Source: Paenibacillus beijingensis (lineage in GTDB: Bacteria; Bacillota; Bacilli; Paenibacillales; Paenibacillaceae). Taken from it: a stretch of 64,000 nt of DNA. A program made the position numbers and the translations under genes. Positions 43,781 through 53,622 of the stretch are shown here, piece by piece (the stretch's first letter is position 1; each line of letters begins with the position of its first letter). The stretch is taken from the NCBI RefSeq assembly GCF_000961095.1, contig NZ_CP011058.1, forward strand, positions 1,331,001 through 1,395,000, in the 5' to 3' direction. A model generated the notes under the pieces. The model made no database searches, had not been told where the DNA came from, and saw only the letters and a program-made list of their open reading frames with translations.

Positions 43781-46700
43781 TTATACCTTAACCCTGCCGT
43801 AAGCCGCCAGCATGATGGCAAAAGGATCTGCGGAAACCGGATCCTCCTGCAGCTTCATCAGCACAGCCCGGAAGCCTTCGCCGTATCTATCGTTCCGGTC
43901 CATGAGCCCCTCGCGCAGCTTCTCCGCCTTGCCCGCATACCCAAGCTGCTCCAGCACATGTATTTCTGCCCATTTGGCGAGACCTTCAAGCTCTTCGCCA
44001 GGGATGACATCCAGCTGCAAACTGTCGTATTGCCAAATATGAGTCAACTCATGCGCCAATGCGGCGATAGCATCGCTTCTTGCCGTGTCACCGGCCAACC
44101 GGATATGTACGACGCCGTCCGGGAATCGGACGGCTTGGCCGTACAGCTGCCGCCCGGGCTCCAGTTCCGGCGCCTCGACGATAGGCGTGCCGATCCTTTC
44201 CCGCATGCCGTCTCCCGAAACGAGGGACAGCTCGATCCGCTCCCGGAGTCTCACCTTCAGGCCGCTCAGGAAGACGCCCCGCACATCAAGATAGACGGCA
44301 AACAGGTCGTCATGCGTCGCAATCGGCACATCCAGCTGCGGCTTGGCATTTGGCTTTGACCGATCGTCGGAGGACTCAACTGTGGCGCTCGGCATAACTG
44401 TTACGGCCGCCATTTCGGACTCGACTGCACCGCTCGGTTCAACTGTTCCGTCTGCCGCCTCGAACTCGATTGAGGCGGCTGCTTCGGCCTCGGCGGCACG
44501 CGCCTCCTCAGCGATACGCTCCTTGCGCAGACGCCTCGCCCGCTCCCTCTTGCTCTCGCGCTTCGCCTCGCCCGTGACGGCTGCAGGCTGCTGCGACGCG
44601 TCGGCGGAGGAAGCTGCCGCAGCAGCCGCAGCTCCCTTGCCGGCGACGGCCGGCCTGCTCTCCTGTGGCGGTGCCGACGGATGTCCCGACGATGGCGCAG
44701 ATGGTGATGCTGTCGGCTGAGCCGATAGCGGAGCTACCGAAGGCGCGGACGATGCTGCCGACGGCTGTCCCGAGGACGGCGCGGACGGCTGAGCAGCCGG
44801 GCTGCTCTCCGTCAGCTGTGCTGGCGTCGGCGCGGACGGCCGTGCCGACGAGCCCGCCGATGTCGCATCAGCCTGCGGTACCGCTCCCGCCGTCCGCTGC
44901 TCATATTGTGCCCGCAGCGTCCGGAGCGACTGCGCCGGAAGCCAGCGGCGCATCATTGCCGCGAGTTCACGCAGCAGCAGATCCCGTGGCAGCGTCACGC
45001 CGCCGTGCCGGAGGTAATTTTCCTTGTCACCTGCCCGGCCATCCTGCTTGAACACCCAGTACAAGTAATCGTCAAGAATCTCGATATAATGGTTCCAGTG
45101 CTGGATGACGCTCTCGATCAGACCCAGGTTTTGGAGGCTGTCTTCGAACACGTACAGTTGAACGATCTCTTTTGTGTTGCCCTGCGAATTCGCCGGCTTC
45201 AGACGCGGCACGTATTGCAGGAGCCGTTCGCGTGCGGCGTCTTTGCCCGCCGCATAGAACGAGTCCGGCAGCGCCGTACTGACGGACAAACATTTATGGT
45301 TGTACGGGTACAAAGTAACGAACAGCTCGTTCAGCAGGTAGCTGAGTGTGAACGCCAGCCGGTCGGCTTGCTCGAACTCGCCGTCCAGCGACTGGATCGT
45401 AATCGAGAGCATATTGCCCTGCGTATAGGACCGGCGCGAGCCCTGGTCCTCCTCGCTGAGCGGCACATAGACTGCGGATTCGCTCTGAAGGTTGATGCCG
45501 CTGCTGAAGTCGAAGTAGCCGTTCGTATGGACGTCAAAGCTGCGAAACTCGGCCCGAAACGTCAATTCGAACCGGTCGATCATCCACCGGACCGGACTGC
45601 CGTTAGGCTGGCTGACGCTGTCTTTGCGGACGGCGTAGGTCCGGCTTTGCTTATACAGATGCGGGCTCGTCAGCGGCTCCACAGCGAGCTCCACACGCTG
45701 CAGGTAGTCGTCGATCCTTGCGATCCGGTACCACCGGCCGCCGAAAGAAGCGGCCTGGCCCGGCAGGTACTGCTGATACACGTCGCCCGGAATATGGGCA
45801 ATCGTATCTCCGGATTCCAGCCGCACCGCGTAGGTTGGCAGTACGGACTTCTTGTACCGCTCGGCCTCCTCCGGATTGAGACGGTACAACATATCCTCCT
45901 TGAACCGGCCTTCGGTCCGGTCAAACCGCTTGCGGAAGCGCACCTCCAGCATGTCGCGGCGTGCGCTCGTTCGCCCGAGCAGCTCCGCATATTTTCGAAC
46001 GCCGTCGGCCAGGGAGCTTTCCTCGATGCCGGCCTTGCGCAGAATGCCTTGAAGCTGCATCCCGGTCAGCCAAGTGCGCGATAACCGGTCCATCATGGAC
46101 AAATACGCGGTCTTGCGGTTTGCTGCCGGCTTCGGCACGATGGATGAGATTTTGCGGTGATTCTGCAGGAAAAAGTCGGCATTCGCCGCAAGATAGTCCC
46201 GTAGCAGATAAGGCGGCGATACGACAACAACGATCGTATTGTCCTTTCCCGCCGACCACCAGCGGCCGATGCCCTGGATCAGATTGTGCGACGCGTCACG
46301 GCAAATGACAAGCGCATCGCCGCGCTCGGCGACGGACCATTCGCGCGCGTGCAGCTCGATGCTCTGACGCAGCCGGTCAGCGGCTTGATTCGGGAGCTCG
46401 TAATCCTTCACGGCGTGCACAATATTTTCGGACAGCTCCTCGATATTATCCCGGCCCGGCATACTGCCGTAATCGACGACGACGATCTCCTCCAGCCCGA
46501 TCTTGATGGCCGGAATGACAAGCGCGGCCTCAGGGTCCAGCCAGCGGTGAACGAGTCTCGGCATGATCCGCTGCTGCAGCATGCCCCTGTCCTGTGCGAC
46601 CGCGGCGTAATGCAGCTCCCGGCTCCGGCTCTGGTGAATCGTAATATCGTCCGCCTGCACGCCGAAAATTTTTTGCATCGCGTCCTCGAGATCTTCAGCC

Positions 46701-48004
46701 CAATCGGAAAAAACGACAAACTGCGGCGTTCCCCCAAGAACCCCGGTCAATCGGCTGGCAAACAGCTTGAGCGGGTTGCCGTGCCCCGCGAACAGCTTCT
46801 CGCCCTCCATCATAATAACGACCAGGTCGGATTTATGCTGCTCATGCTCGTGCTGAATGTAGTCCATCAGCGTTTCAGCAAGCAGATCGCTCGTCTTCAC
46901 TAGCAGCAGATCGGCCTCCAGGTTCTGTTCCACAGCGGTCGCCAGGGGAGCGGCCGTCCAGGCAAAAGCCGGCCCTCCCGCTTCTTTGATCCCCCGGTAG
47001 AACCACTCGGCGCCGGGCGCCAGGTCCTGCTCCGACTCTACAATCAGCACCAGCTTTTTATTTTGGAACAGCAGCCGGTACAGCGCGGGGAAAATCGCCT
47101 TGCTTGCGGTCAGGAACATGCCGTCCCGCACGAGCAGATGCCGGCCCTGCACAAGTCCCTGCAGGATGGCCTGCATGGACTCGCCGTGCTGCGCTTCCGC
47201 TTTGCCTTCGAGCTCGCGCGGGTCGCCCACGATGCCGGAGGCCAGCAGCTGCGAAGGCCACAGCCTCTTATATTCCTCGAAAAGCTCGCGATAGGATACG
47301 TTTGTGCGATCCTCGGCTGTCCCGGGCGGCTGCGTCTGCCGCTTGCCCTTGCCGCCGGCAAGGAACCAGCCGCACTCTGCCAACAGAAGAAACGCAGCCG
47401 CCAGATGATCCGGCAGCAGATCCGAATACGGCTGCAGCTCCGGTACGATCGCGAACACGAAATAGATCGCGAGCAGAAAACCCGAAACGATGGAGGCGTA
47501 ATGGAGCGCAAGGCCGGCATGCCGGTACTCCGCCTTCACGCGCAGCGTCCCCTGGTGCTCCTCGAAAAATACCATCCCGGCGTTCGGATCCCGCCGCTTT
47601 AGCCGATGATGCACCCGCTTCGGCAGCAGCGCAACATATCGTTTCGCGACGAAGCGCACCGGCGAGACGGCCCACTTCAGCCGCCTCGCGATAAACCTGC
47701 CCGCCCGGTGAACAAATACACCGATCGCTTTAACGAGGGCAAACAGCGCCAAAAAAGCCAAGTTCATCACGACAAACAGATAAGGCACAAGCTGCGGCAT
47801 ATATTCGTTCAGCAGCTTTTCGATCGCCGCAAAGATCGCATCATGGGCAACGAGGAACACCGCTCCCGCGACAAAAGCGAGAAGCGGCGACCAGAACTGC
47901 AGATACCGCTCCCCTTTATCGTAATTGGAGAGCTTCAGCGAACCCGCGACAAAAGCGAACAAGGCGAGAGCGACGAGCAGGGTCGTCATTTGAAAAGCAC
48001 TCAT
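43781..48004 (-). CDS. Membrane protein with degenerate SF2 helicase-like region and C-terminal DA1-like metallopeptidase
   Basis: A 1407-residue protein, fourth gene of the vWA/tubulin-like operon; its ATG overlaps the previous stop (ATGA). Membrane segments lie near 7-25, 37-58, 71-97, 168-190 and 201-218. Residues about 260-830 follow the layout of Lhr/Hrq1-type SF2 helicases but with dead motifs: the Walker A place reads DGMFLTASK, the DEAH place reads VIMMEGEKL, and motif VI reads QGIGRWWSAG instead of QRxGRxGR. The GGRWYRIARID strand typical after such helicases is kept near 785. A Ser/Ala/Pro-rich linker and a basic RKESKRERARR-like stretch precede a C-terminal peptidase with HELTHIWQ (about 1318-1325) and a glutamate 18 residues after the second histidine. 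Function unknown; a scaffold with proteolytic output is plausible. Confidence 0.75.
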   Translation of the reverse strand: MSAFQMTTLLVALALFAFVAGSLKLSNYDKGERYLQFWSPLLAFVAGAVFLVAHDAIFAAIEKLLNEYMPQLVPYLFVVMNLAFLALFALVKAIGVFVHRAGRFIARRLKWAVSPVRFVAKRYVALLPKRVHHRLKRRDPNAGMVFFEEHQGTLRVKAEYRHAGLALHYASIVSGFLLAIYFVFAIVPELQPYSDLLPDHLAAAFLLLAECGWFLAGGKGKRQTQPPGTAEDRTNVSYRELFEEYKRLWPSQLLASGIVGDPRELEGKAEAQHGESMQAILQGLVQGRHLLVRDGMFLTASKAIFPALYRLLFQNKKLVLIVESEQDLAPGAEWFYRGIKEAGGPAFAWTAAPLATAVEQNLEADLLLVKTSDLLAETLMDYIQHEHEQHKSDLVVIMMEGEKLFAGHGNPLKLFASRLTGVLGGTPQFVVFSDWAEDLEDAMQKIFGVQADDITIHQSRSRELHYAAVAQDRGMLQQRIMPRLVHRWLDPEAALVIPAIKIGLEEIVVVDYGSMPGRDNIEELSENIVHAVKDYELPNQAADRLRQSIELHAREWSVAERGDALVICRDASHNLIQGIGRWWSAGKDNTIVVVVSPPYLLRDYLAANADFFLQNHRKISSIVPKPAANRKTAYLSMMDRLSRTWLTGMQLQGILRKAGIEESSLADGVRKYAELLGRTSARRDMLEVRFRKRFDRTEGRFKEDMLYRLNPEEAERYKKSVLPTYAVRLESGDTIAHIPGDVYQQYLPGQAASFGGRWYRIARIDDYLQRVELAVEPLTSPHLYKQSRTYAVRKDSVSQPNGSPVRWMIDRFELTFRAEFRSFDVHTNGYFDFSSGINLQSESAVYVPLSEEDQGSRRSYTQGNMLSITIQSLDGEFEQADRLAFTLSYLLNELFVTLYPYNHKCLSVSTALPDSFYAAGKDAARERLLQYVPRLKPANSQGNTKEIVQLYVFEDSLQNLGLIESVIQHWNHYIEILDDYLYWVFKQDGRAGDKENYLRHGGVTLPRDLLLRELAAMMRRWLPAQSLRTLRAQYEQRTAGAVPQADATSAGSSARPSAPTPAQLTESSPAAQPSAPSSGQPSAASSAPSVAPLSAQPTASPSAPSSGHPSAPPQESRPAVAGKGAAAAAAASSADASQQPAAVTGEAKRESKRERARRLRKERIAEEARAAEAEAAASIEFEAADGTVEPSGAVESEMAAVTVMPSATVESSDDRSKPNAKPQLDVPIATHDDLFAVYLDVRGVFLSGLKVRLRERIELSLVSGDGMRERIGTPIVEAPELEPGRQLYGQAVRFPDGVVHIRLAGDTARSDAIAALAHELTHIWQYDSLQLDVIPGEELEGLAKWAEIHVLEQLGYAGKAEKLREGLMDRNDRYGEGFRAVLMKLQEDPVSADPFAIMLAAYGRVKV

Positions 48005-50187
48005 AAACGGTACACCCGATCATGCTCGCAGATGACCCTCTCCGCCGGATAAATGAGGGCGCCCTTGATCGTATCGCGTGACAGGCCGACGACGAGCTCG
48101 GCCGCGGCATCGCCGTCCTGTTCGACGCCGGGCTGCTCCCAGAGCGGGCAGTAGACCGGGTGAGCGGTCGCGTCCCGGTCGAACCAGCTTTGCTCATCGT
48201 ACCAGTTCTCCAGCGACCGGCCCTGATCTTCTTTTACCCCAATGTTCAACAAATAGGCGAGACGCTTGCCGATATCGATCGCCTCCTCCAGCGCCGTCTG
48301 GTGAAACCGCAGCCGAAGGTTCTCCTCCGCCTTCTCGCTGCTTAACCGGCTGACGTCGTGCGTCCGCTGCGTCAGCTTAAGCAGCTTGTACAGCCGATTC
48401 AGGTAATCGTTATATTGCTTCTGAGTACGGTCCTGCTGGACTATCATCTCGTCCAGGCGCTTTTCGGTCCTGCGGCTTCGCCTCTTGACCGCATCGAAGA
48501 TCATGTTGCGCGACAGACGGAGACAGAGCGCGACCGCCGCTGCCGCTGCAGCCGGATAAACGCCGTACACAAGCACGGGATGCAAGCCTCCCGTCCCCGC
48601 AGCGGGCGCCGCGTCATTCCACTTCACGAACGCCGGCGCCAGCAAGGCGCCGCCGATGATAAAGGTGATCCAACCGATCTGGCGGGCTCCCGGCATACTC
48701 CGTAACTGGAACGAAATATCCTGCTTCGTCTGCTCCATATAGTCGTTCCACGCCGATAACGACGACGGCGTATGAGGCACCTCGGCGAGCAGCTCCTGCC
48801 GGGTAACGGCTATCTCCTCCTGCAGGCGGCGGATGATTTCTTCCGGCTCCTCCTTGGTGAAGGCTTGCGGCTCTTCCTTCAGCTTCTTCTGAATGTCCAG
48901 CTTGCGCATGCCTTCCTTCGCCAAGTAAAGAACCCGCTGGTCCCGCTTGTTCATCATCTCGCGAGCCTCGTCTTCAAAGATCCGAAACTGCTGCTCGAAC
49001 TGAAGGTAGCGGCCGCGCCTCAGCTTCGGCAGCGGCACATTCATTTCTTCGAGCGCCTCCCGGCCGTGCGGCAGCGACGTCCACGGCGCATAATCCGGCG
49101 CCATATCGAGCCTTCGGTTGCGCAGCGAATCCTCGATCCGCGACTTGCAGATGTACAACCTCGTAATATAGCGATTGAACAGCGAAGCCAGGTCGCGCTC
49201 CCGGAAGGCAACGTCAAGCGTATAGGCATTCCCTTCCTGCCAAAGCCGTGACACCGGATCGTTCAGGGCGATCGCATTAATGGCATACGCGACCTTCAGC
49301 AATGTGCGGACACGTCTCGCCGCGAACTCCTGCGGATACGGCACGCGAATAAAGACGTAAGAAGCGATGGATACTTTTGTGCCCATGAGCTCCTTCAATA
49401 CCGCCTTCAGTTCATGCGACGGCAAATATTCATTCAGCTTGGGGGACAGCGGCGGCACCATAATCCGGTTAATCCGCTCATAGAACCCTTCCTCCACGGC
49501 GCGAATCTCGTTCTCAAACAGGACGTCGGTCGGAACGCTCCCGGGGTCACAGGCGTACTGCTGCTCGATTTTCCGTTTATCCGCCAAAATCTCCCGGAAG
49601 CTGATCTTCACCTTGTCAACCTGCATTCTCAATAGTTGAAGGAACGACTCGGTCGGTTCTTCGAGCGGCCCAGCCTGCCTCAGATCAAGCGCCGACCGGT
49701 CCCACGAAGCGTCGAGAGCTTCAATCTCACCAAGGTAAAAAAGATTCCCATCACCGAGGGGCTTCCGCGGCAAGTAGCCGTGAATATCGAGCGTCCAGAC
49801 ATCCCTCAGAAAATCGTCCAGCGGAGCGCCGCCCTCCTCCCGGTCGATGCCGTCCAGCGCGAGGACGAACACCTTCTCGGGCGACAGCTTGCGGTCCTGA
49901 AGACGGCTAAGGAAGCTTTTCCGGAATTCCCCCAGCTGCGAGCTGAGCCGCTTCCGGTAATCCTTCTCCTGGGAAATGTTCATCATCCAGACGAGCTGCC
50001 ATTTCTCTACCATGTTGACATTCAGGTACTCATATACCTTGTTAACCAAATACTGATAAGCCGCGTTCCGGTTCGCCTGATGACGGAACAGGGCAAGCTT
50101 ACCCGAATGGATGCCCATATGGAAGAAACGTTCGATAAGGTTCCAATCCTGCGGCGTTTCATCATAATGCACCACAATCGTTAGCAT
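48001..50187 (-). CDS. Membrane-associated coiled-coil protein of the vWA/tubulin-like operon (unknown)
   Basis: A 728-residue protein that I do not recognise. The N-terminal 200 residues are a mixed alpha/beta region starting MLTIVVHYDETPQDWNLIER, with FVLALDGIDREE near 107-118. A helical part with long charged helices (about 390-480) follows, then two membrane segments (about 510-530 and 548-567), then a second coiled coil (about 575-640) and a C-terminal region. The topology suggests that both main domains face the same side. It starts 25 bases after the tubulin-like gene with AAGGAAGG in front, and overlaps the next gene by 4 bases, so it is co-translated with both. Confidence 0.7.
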   Translation of the reverse strand: MLTIVVHYDETPQDWNLIERFFHMGIHSGKLALFRHQANRNAAYQYLVNKVYEYLNVNMVEKWQLVWMMNISQEKDYRKRLSSQLGEFRKSFLSRLQDRKLSPEKVFVLALDGIDREEGGAPLDDFLRDVWTLDIHGYLPRKPLGDGNLFYLGEIEALDASWDRSALDLRQAGPLEEPTESFLQLLRMQVDKVKISFREILADKRKIEQQYACDPGSVPTDVLFENEIRAVEEGFYERINRIMVPPLSPKLNEYLPSHELKAVLKELMGTKVSIASYVFIRVPYPQEFAARRVRTLLKVAYAINAIALNDPVSRLWQEGNAYTLDVAFRERDLASLFNRYITRLYICKSRIEDSLRNRRLDMAPDYAPWTSLPHGREALEEMNVPLPKLRRGRYLQFEQQFRIFEDEAREMMNKRDQRVLYLAKEGMRKLDIQKKLKEEPQAFTKEEPEEIIRRLQEEIAVTRQELLAEVPHTPSSLSAWNDYMEQTKQDISFQLRSMPGARQIGWITFIIGGALLAPAFVKWNDAAPAAGTGGLHPVLVYGVYPAAAAAAVALCLRLSRNMIFDAVKRRSRRTEKRLDEMIVQQDRTQKQYNDYLNRLYKLLKLTQRTHDVSRLSSEKAEENLRLRFHQTALEEAIDIGKRLAYLLNIGVKEDQGRSLENWYDEQSWFDRDATAHPVYCPLWEQPGVEQDGDAAAELVVGLSRDTIKGALIYPAERVICEHDRVYRL

Positions 50188-50212
50188 TGCGATCCTTCCT
50201 TCGGCGAGCAGC

Positions 50213-53200
50213 TTACACTCTCGCTATAGTTTCAATCCTGCGGGTAATCAGATTCTCCCACTGTCCGTACGTGGAAGAATCGGTTTCCACCGTAAAGCGC
50301 AGGTCGGACCCTTGCCATAATTGCAGGATAAAGGCGGACGCTTTCTCTCTGGCGAGAGGGCCGCGATGGCCGCCGTACGTTTCAATGAAATACCGTTCAA
50401 TCTCGTCCAGCAGCACCACCCGCAGATGATTGGCTTTCTCCGACAGATCCTGCCTCGACGAATCTTCCAGTTCGTATAGAAACAGAATATCCAGGATGTT
50501 CTTGACATTTGTTTTCGTCGTCATGGACAGACCGGACGCCTGCTGGATGAACTGATGCTTGTCCATATTGTCCCCGTGCTTCCTTCGGTCCTGGTCGAAT
50601 TCTTCCTTCACGCGCTCCAGAATCTCTTCGCAAATGATCGGATTATGCAGCAGGCCTCTGTGCAGCTGATAAATCTCCCCGCCAATGTCTTTCCCGTTCC
50701 GGTATATCATGCGTGTACTCGTCCGGTCCAGATACTGGTAGAGGTACTTGCCGTGGGTGTTCTTCATCACCAGCCAGCCGTATATGATGCCGAGAATGAG
50801 CGCCCGGTCGACGCGGTGGTTGTCGAGCTCCGCCTGCTTCGGGTTCAGGTCCGGCATGAAGGCCGGCACGTGCCAGCGCCGGTCGAGATGCGGCGTAACC
50901 GCCGGCTCGTTCCGGTTCAGCTTTTCGACCCGCTTCTTGTAAGCCGCATAGTATTGCCCTGCCGGACGGACAAACGAATCCGCGTAGTCTCCGGAAGAGA
51001 ACTTGCCGAAATTCTGTACGCTGAGGCCGTAATGGGCCCGGTAGCAGATCAATTCATACCGCGAAAAAGCCGGATCCGTTACCGCTCGTTCACCGAACAG
51101 ATCCTTCCGCTGCGACGCCGTAAACGGTGTCAGGCTGTCCGGATGGATGCCCCAGAACCGCAGCTCGCGGCTGTCCGCAATGTTTGGAATGAACGGGCTG
51201 GACAGTTCCTCGAGCGCCTCCGTTTTTCCCTGGATATAGGCCGGCGCCTCCAGCTTCAGGATGGCCGCTTCCCGCAGCAGAGCGGTCGTCACGTCGATGT
51301 CAAGCCGGTCGCTGCAGCGCTTCTCGATATCGTCCCGCAGGTAGGCGAGCACGTGCTGGCGGTAGAGCGCCTCGACCTTGATCTCCTGCTGCATTTCTTC
51401 CGGCAGGCGGTTCTCGTTGCGGCGGCAGAACTGGAGATAATGCGCCTTGTAGATCTGGCCCGCCACGTCGCGCGGCAGCACATCGTTATCGAACATGCGG
51501 CGGACGCCCTCCCACGACTGCTGCATCATGAAGGCCGAAGCGAGTACATAATTTTGCGGCGTGTTGTCGGTATGCTCGAATTTCGTTTCGATCCGTCCCA
51601 GCTCTTGGAGCAGGTTCAGGCGCGTGTTCTTGAGGTTGTCGAAAAACCGCTCCCAATCCTTGCACAATTGATCGACCGATTGCGCCACCGAGTTGAGAAC
51701 GAGCTCGAGCAGCATCGACTTCTCGTATTTCTTCAGCGTCGTCAACTGGCGGTTCGCCTTGTCGAGATATTCGGTCCTGAAGTCCTTCAACTGGTTTTTG
51801 AAGAGCGCGCCGACCGCGTTCTGCTTGAGCGCCGCATCCACCCGCTGCTGTGCGGATTCCTTGCGTTCCGTCTGGCTCAGGCTGTACGCTTCCGGATATT
51901 TGTCGATCTGCTGCTTCGCGGCTGTGTTTTGGGTGCGGAGCGACTGTATACGCGTGCGCAGCTCGGCCCGGATCTGGTAGAGCATGTAACGGACCGCGAT
52001 CGGGTGCACCGGATCGGGCTTGCCCAGGAACCACGTGTTGAGGCGGTACTCCTGGCCGTCGATCAAGTTCTGTTCATTGGCGTCCTGCTCAATGATCTGA
52101 TAAGCGGCGTACGTGCGGTACTCGTATACCTTCTTGTTGATCTGCTCCTGATAGTACATCAGCTGGCTCTCGACCCGGCCGATTTCCTGCTTCATCTGCT
52201 CCTTGATGCCCAGCTTGCCTTCGTTGATACGGCTGCTGGCCTCCAGCGACCGCAGCTCCGCATCGTCGCTGAGGATACGGTAAACGAACTCTTCAACCCT
52301 TCGAAGGAATTGTCCCGACTTCGCATCGCCGATCTGCCCCTTCTCCAGCTGTTCGTACGCCTGGCGGTATACCTGCGTGAAGAACGGCTGCGGCTTCTCG
52401 TCGCCGTAGACATTGTCCAGGTGCCAGATGTAACGGTCCCCGCGGTCCGGCTTATCCCTTGCCACACCCCGCCGCAGATCGCTCTCGTAGCGGTCCATCT
52501 CCTCCTCGAACAGCTTGTCGAGATAAAGCCAGTTGTCGCTCAGGCCGTCCACGGACCTTTTAAGCGCAACGTATTCGACGATGTCTTCATACGGGTAGGT
52601 CAGCGAAGCGACGCCGGCGCCGCAAAACCGCCCGCGCCCTTCCGAGGAAATGAGCTCGAGAATCTGGTTGTCCTCCTGCGAGAAATGCTTGGCCGAGATC
52701 GGGCTGAACAGCTGCAGGTAAATCGTGCGGGTCACGAGCTCCAGGTAGTCGCTGAAGCCGTTCAAGTGCTGGCCCTTCAGGTTCTCGTAATCGTAGAAAA
52801 AGCAAAAGTCGAACGGAAGCTGCTTTTCCGTCACGGCATGCGTCACGTTGCCTTCCAGGTCGACCTGGTTCGGGCGGTATTCGAGCTCGATCGTGACGCC
52901 GTCTTCTTCGTTCTGGTTCCACTTGCCGGCCGCGCTCAGCGTAATGGCGTTCAGTTCTTTCATGCACGCATAACCGTTCGCCTGTACCGCTTCCCATTCC
53001 CGGTGATCCAGGATGCCGGTATGTACGAACAGATCCGGCAGCAGGAACGCTCCGCGGATGAGGACGCTGGACTGCCCGAACCGCCGCTCCAGCACCTCGC
53101 GGAGATACATCGCCACCTGCAGGAAAATGCCGGATCCCGTTCCGCCCGCCAGTGAGCTCAAGATGATGACGCGTACGCCCTGTACCGTGCTGTCGCGCTG

Positions 53201-53584
53201 GACCGGGAAGATCGCGTTTATGCTGTCCCACAGCCCGTTCATCTTGCCGTCTTCCATCGCCGCGCGGAACGCGAGCCGCGAGACGGCCCGGATCTGGCCC
53301 GCCCCTTCGGTCATCGTCTTGCGGTTCAGCTGCGGGTTCTCGGGAAACCACGACTTCAGCGCGCCGTTCTGGGCCAGATACTCCCCTACCGAACGGGTCG
53401 TGCTGGTCTGTGTCACGTTACCCTTCAAATGCTCCAGCTTCTGCAGGCTGTTGACGTCCGTATCGAACGCGTGAATGGCGACCCTGTCCCTGCTGTCTGC
53501 CGGAATGCGCCCGTAAATTTCGTTCACGACCTGCCCGCCGATTCCGCCGAGGCCGATCAATATCGTTGGCACGTTGTGCGACAT
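50213..53584 (-). CDS. Tubulin-like (Tubulin_2 family) GTPase-fold protein
   Basis: A 1123-residue cytoplasmic protein. The first 400 residues have the FtsZ/tubulin fold: GLGGIGGQVVNEIYGRI at 11-27 for the first phosphate loop, HAFDTDVNSL at 38-47, and the tubulin signature AGGTGSG at 146-152 in SSLAGGTGSGIFLQ. The remaining 700 residues are mostly helical, with coiled-coil stretches (about 470-650), a size far beyond FtsZ (about 380) or classic tubulin (about 450). The ATG has GAGAGGAG upstream. It follows the vWA gene and precedes two membrane proteins. Tubulin-like proteins of this group are known next to vWA genes; their role is not established. Confidence 0.85.
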   Translation of the reverse strand: MSHNVPTILIGLGGIGGQVVNEIYGRIPADSRDRVAIHAFDTDVNSLQKLEHLKGNVTQTSTTRSVGEYLAQNGALKSWFPENPQLNRKTMTEGAGQIRAVSRLAFRAAMEDGKMNGLWDSINAIFPVQRDSTVQGVRVIILSSLAGGTGSGIFLQVAMYLREVLERRFGQSSVLIRGAFLLPDLFVHTGILDHREWEAVQANGYACMKELNAITLSAAGKWNQNEEDGVTIELEYRPNQVDLEGNVTHAVTEKQLPFDFCFFYDYENLKGQHLNGFSDYLELVTRTIYLQLFSPISAKHFSQEDNQILELISSEGRGRFCGAGVASLTYPYEDIVEYVALKRSVDGLSDNWLYLDKLFEEEMDRYESDLRRGVARDKPDRGDRYIWHLDNVYGDEKPQPFFTQVYRQAYEQLEKGQIGDAKSGQFLRRVEEFVYRILSDDAELRSLEASSRINEGKLGIKEQMKQEIGRVESQLMYYQEQINKKVYEYRTYAAYQIIEQDANEQNLIDGQEYRLNTWFLGKPDPVHPIAVRYMLYQIRAELRTRIQSLRTQNTAAKQQIDKYPEAYSLSQTERKESAQQRVDAALKQNAVGALFKNQLKDFRTEYLDKANRQLTTLKKYEKSMLLELVLNSVAQSVDQLCKDWERFFDNLKNTRLNLLQELGRIETKFEHTDNTPQNYVLASAFMMQQSWEGVRRMFDNDVLPRDVAGQIYKAHYLQFCRRNENRLPEEMQQEIKVEALYRQHVLAYLRDDIEKRCSDRLDIDVTTALLREAAILKLEAPAYIQGKTEALEELSSPFIPNIADSRELRFWGIHPDSLTPFTASQRKDLFGERAVTDPAFSRYELICYRAHYGLSVQNFGKFSSGDYADSFVRPAGQYYAAYKKRVEKLNRNEPAVTPHLDRRWHVPAFMPDLNPKQAELDNHRVDRALILGIIYGWLVMKNTHGKYLYQYLDRTSTRMIYRNGKDIGGEIYQLHRGLLHNPIICEEILERVKEEFDQDRRKHGDNMDKHQFIQQASGLSMTTKTNVKNILDILFLYELEDSSRQDLSEKANHLRVVLLDEIERYFIETYGGHRGPLAREKASAFILQLWQGSDLRFTVETDSSTYGQWENLITRRIETIARV

Positions 53585-53622
53585 ATCTATTCTGCTCCTC
53601 TCGCACCGCTTAATTTTCTAGC

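Noticed and set aside
43781..48004. Active DNA helicase call for the 1407-residue protein
   Set aside because: The places of Walker A, DEAH and motif VI do not keep the residues needed for ATP use, so only a degenerate helicase-like region is claimed.
50555..53155. 866-codon plus-strand open frame opposite the tubulin-like gene
   Set aside because: The minus-strand frame has clear tubulin motifs and a ribosome binding site. The plus-strand frame is a by-product of GC-rich third positions; its translation is Val/Leu/Arg-rich with no recognisable domain.
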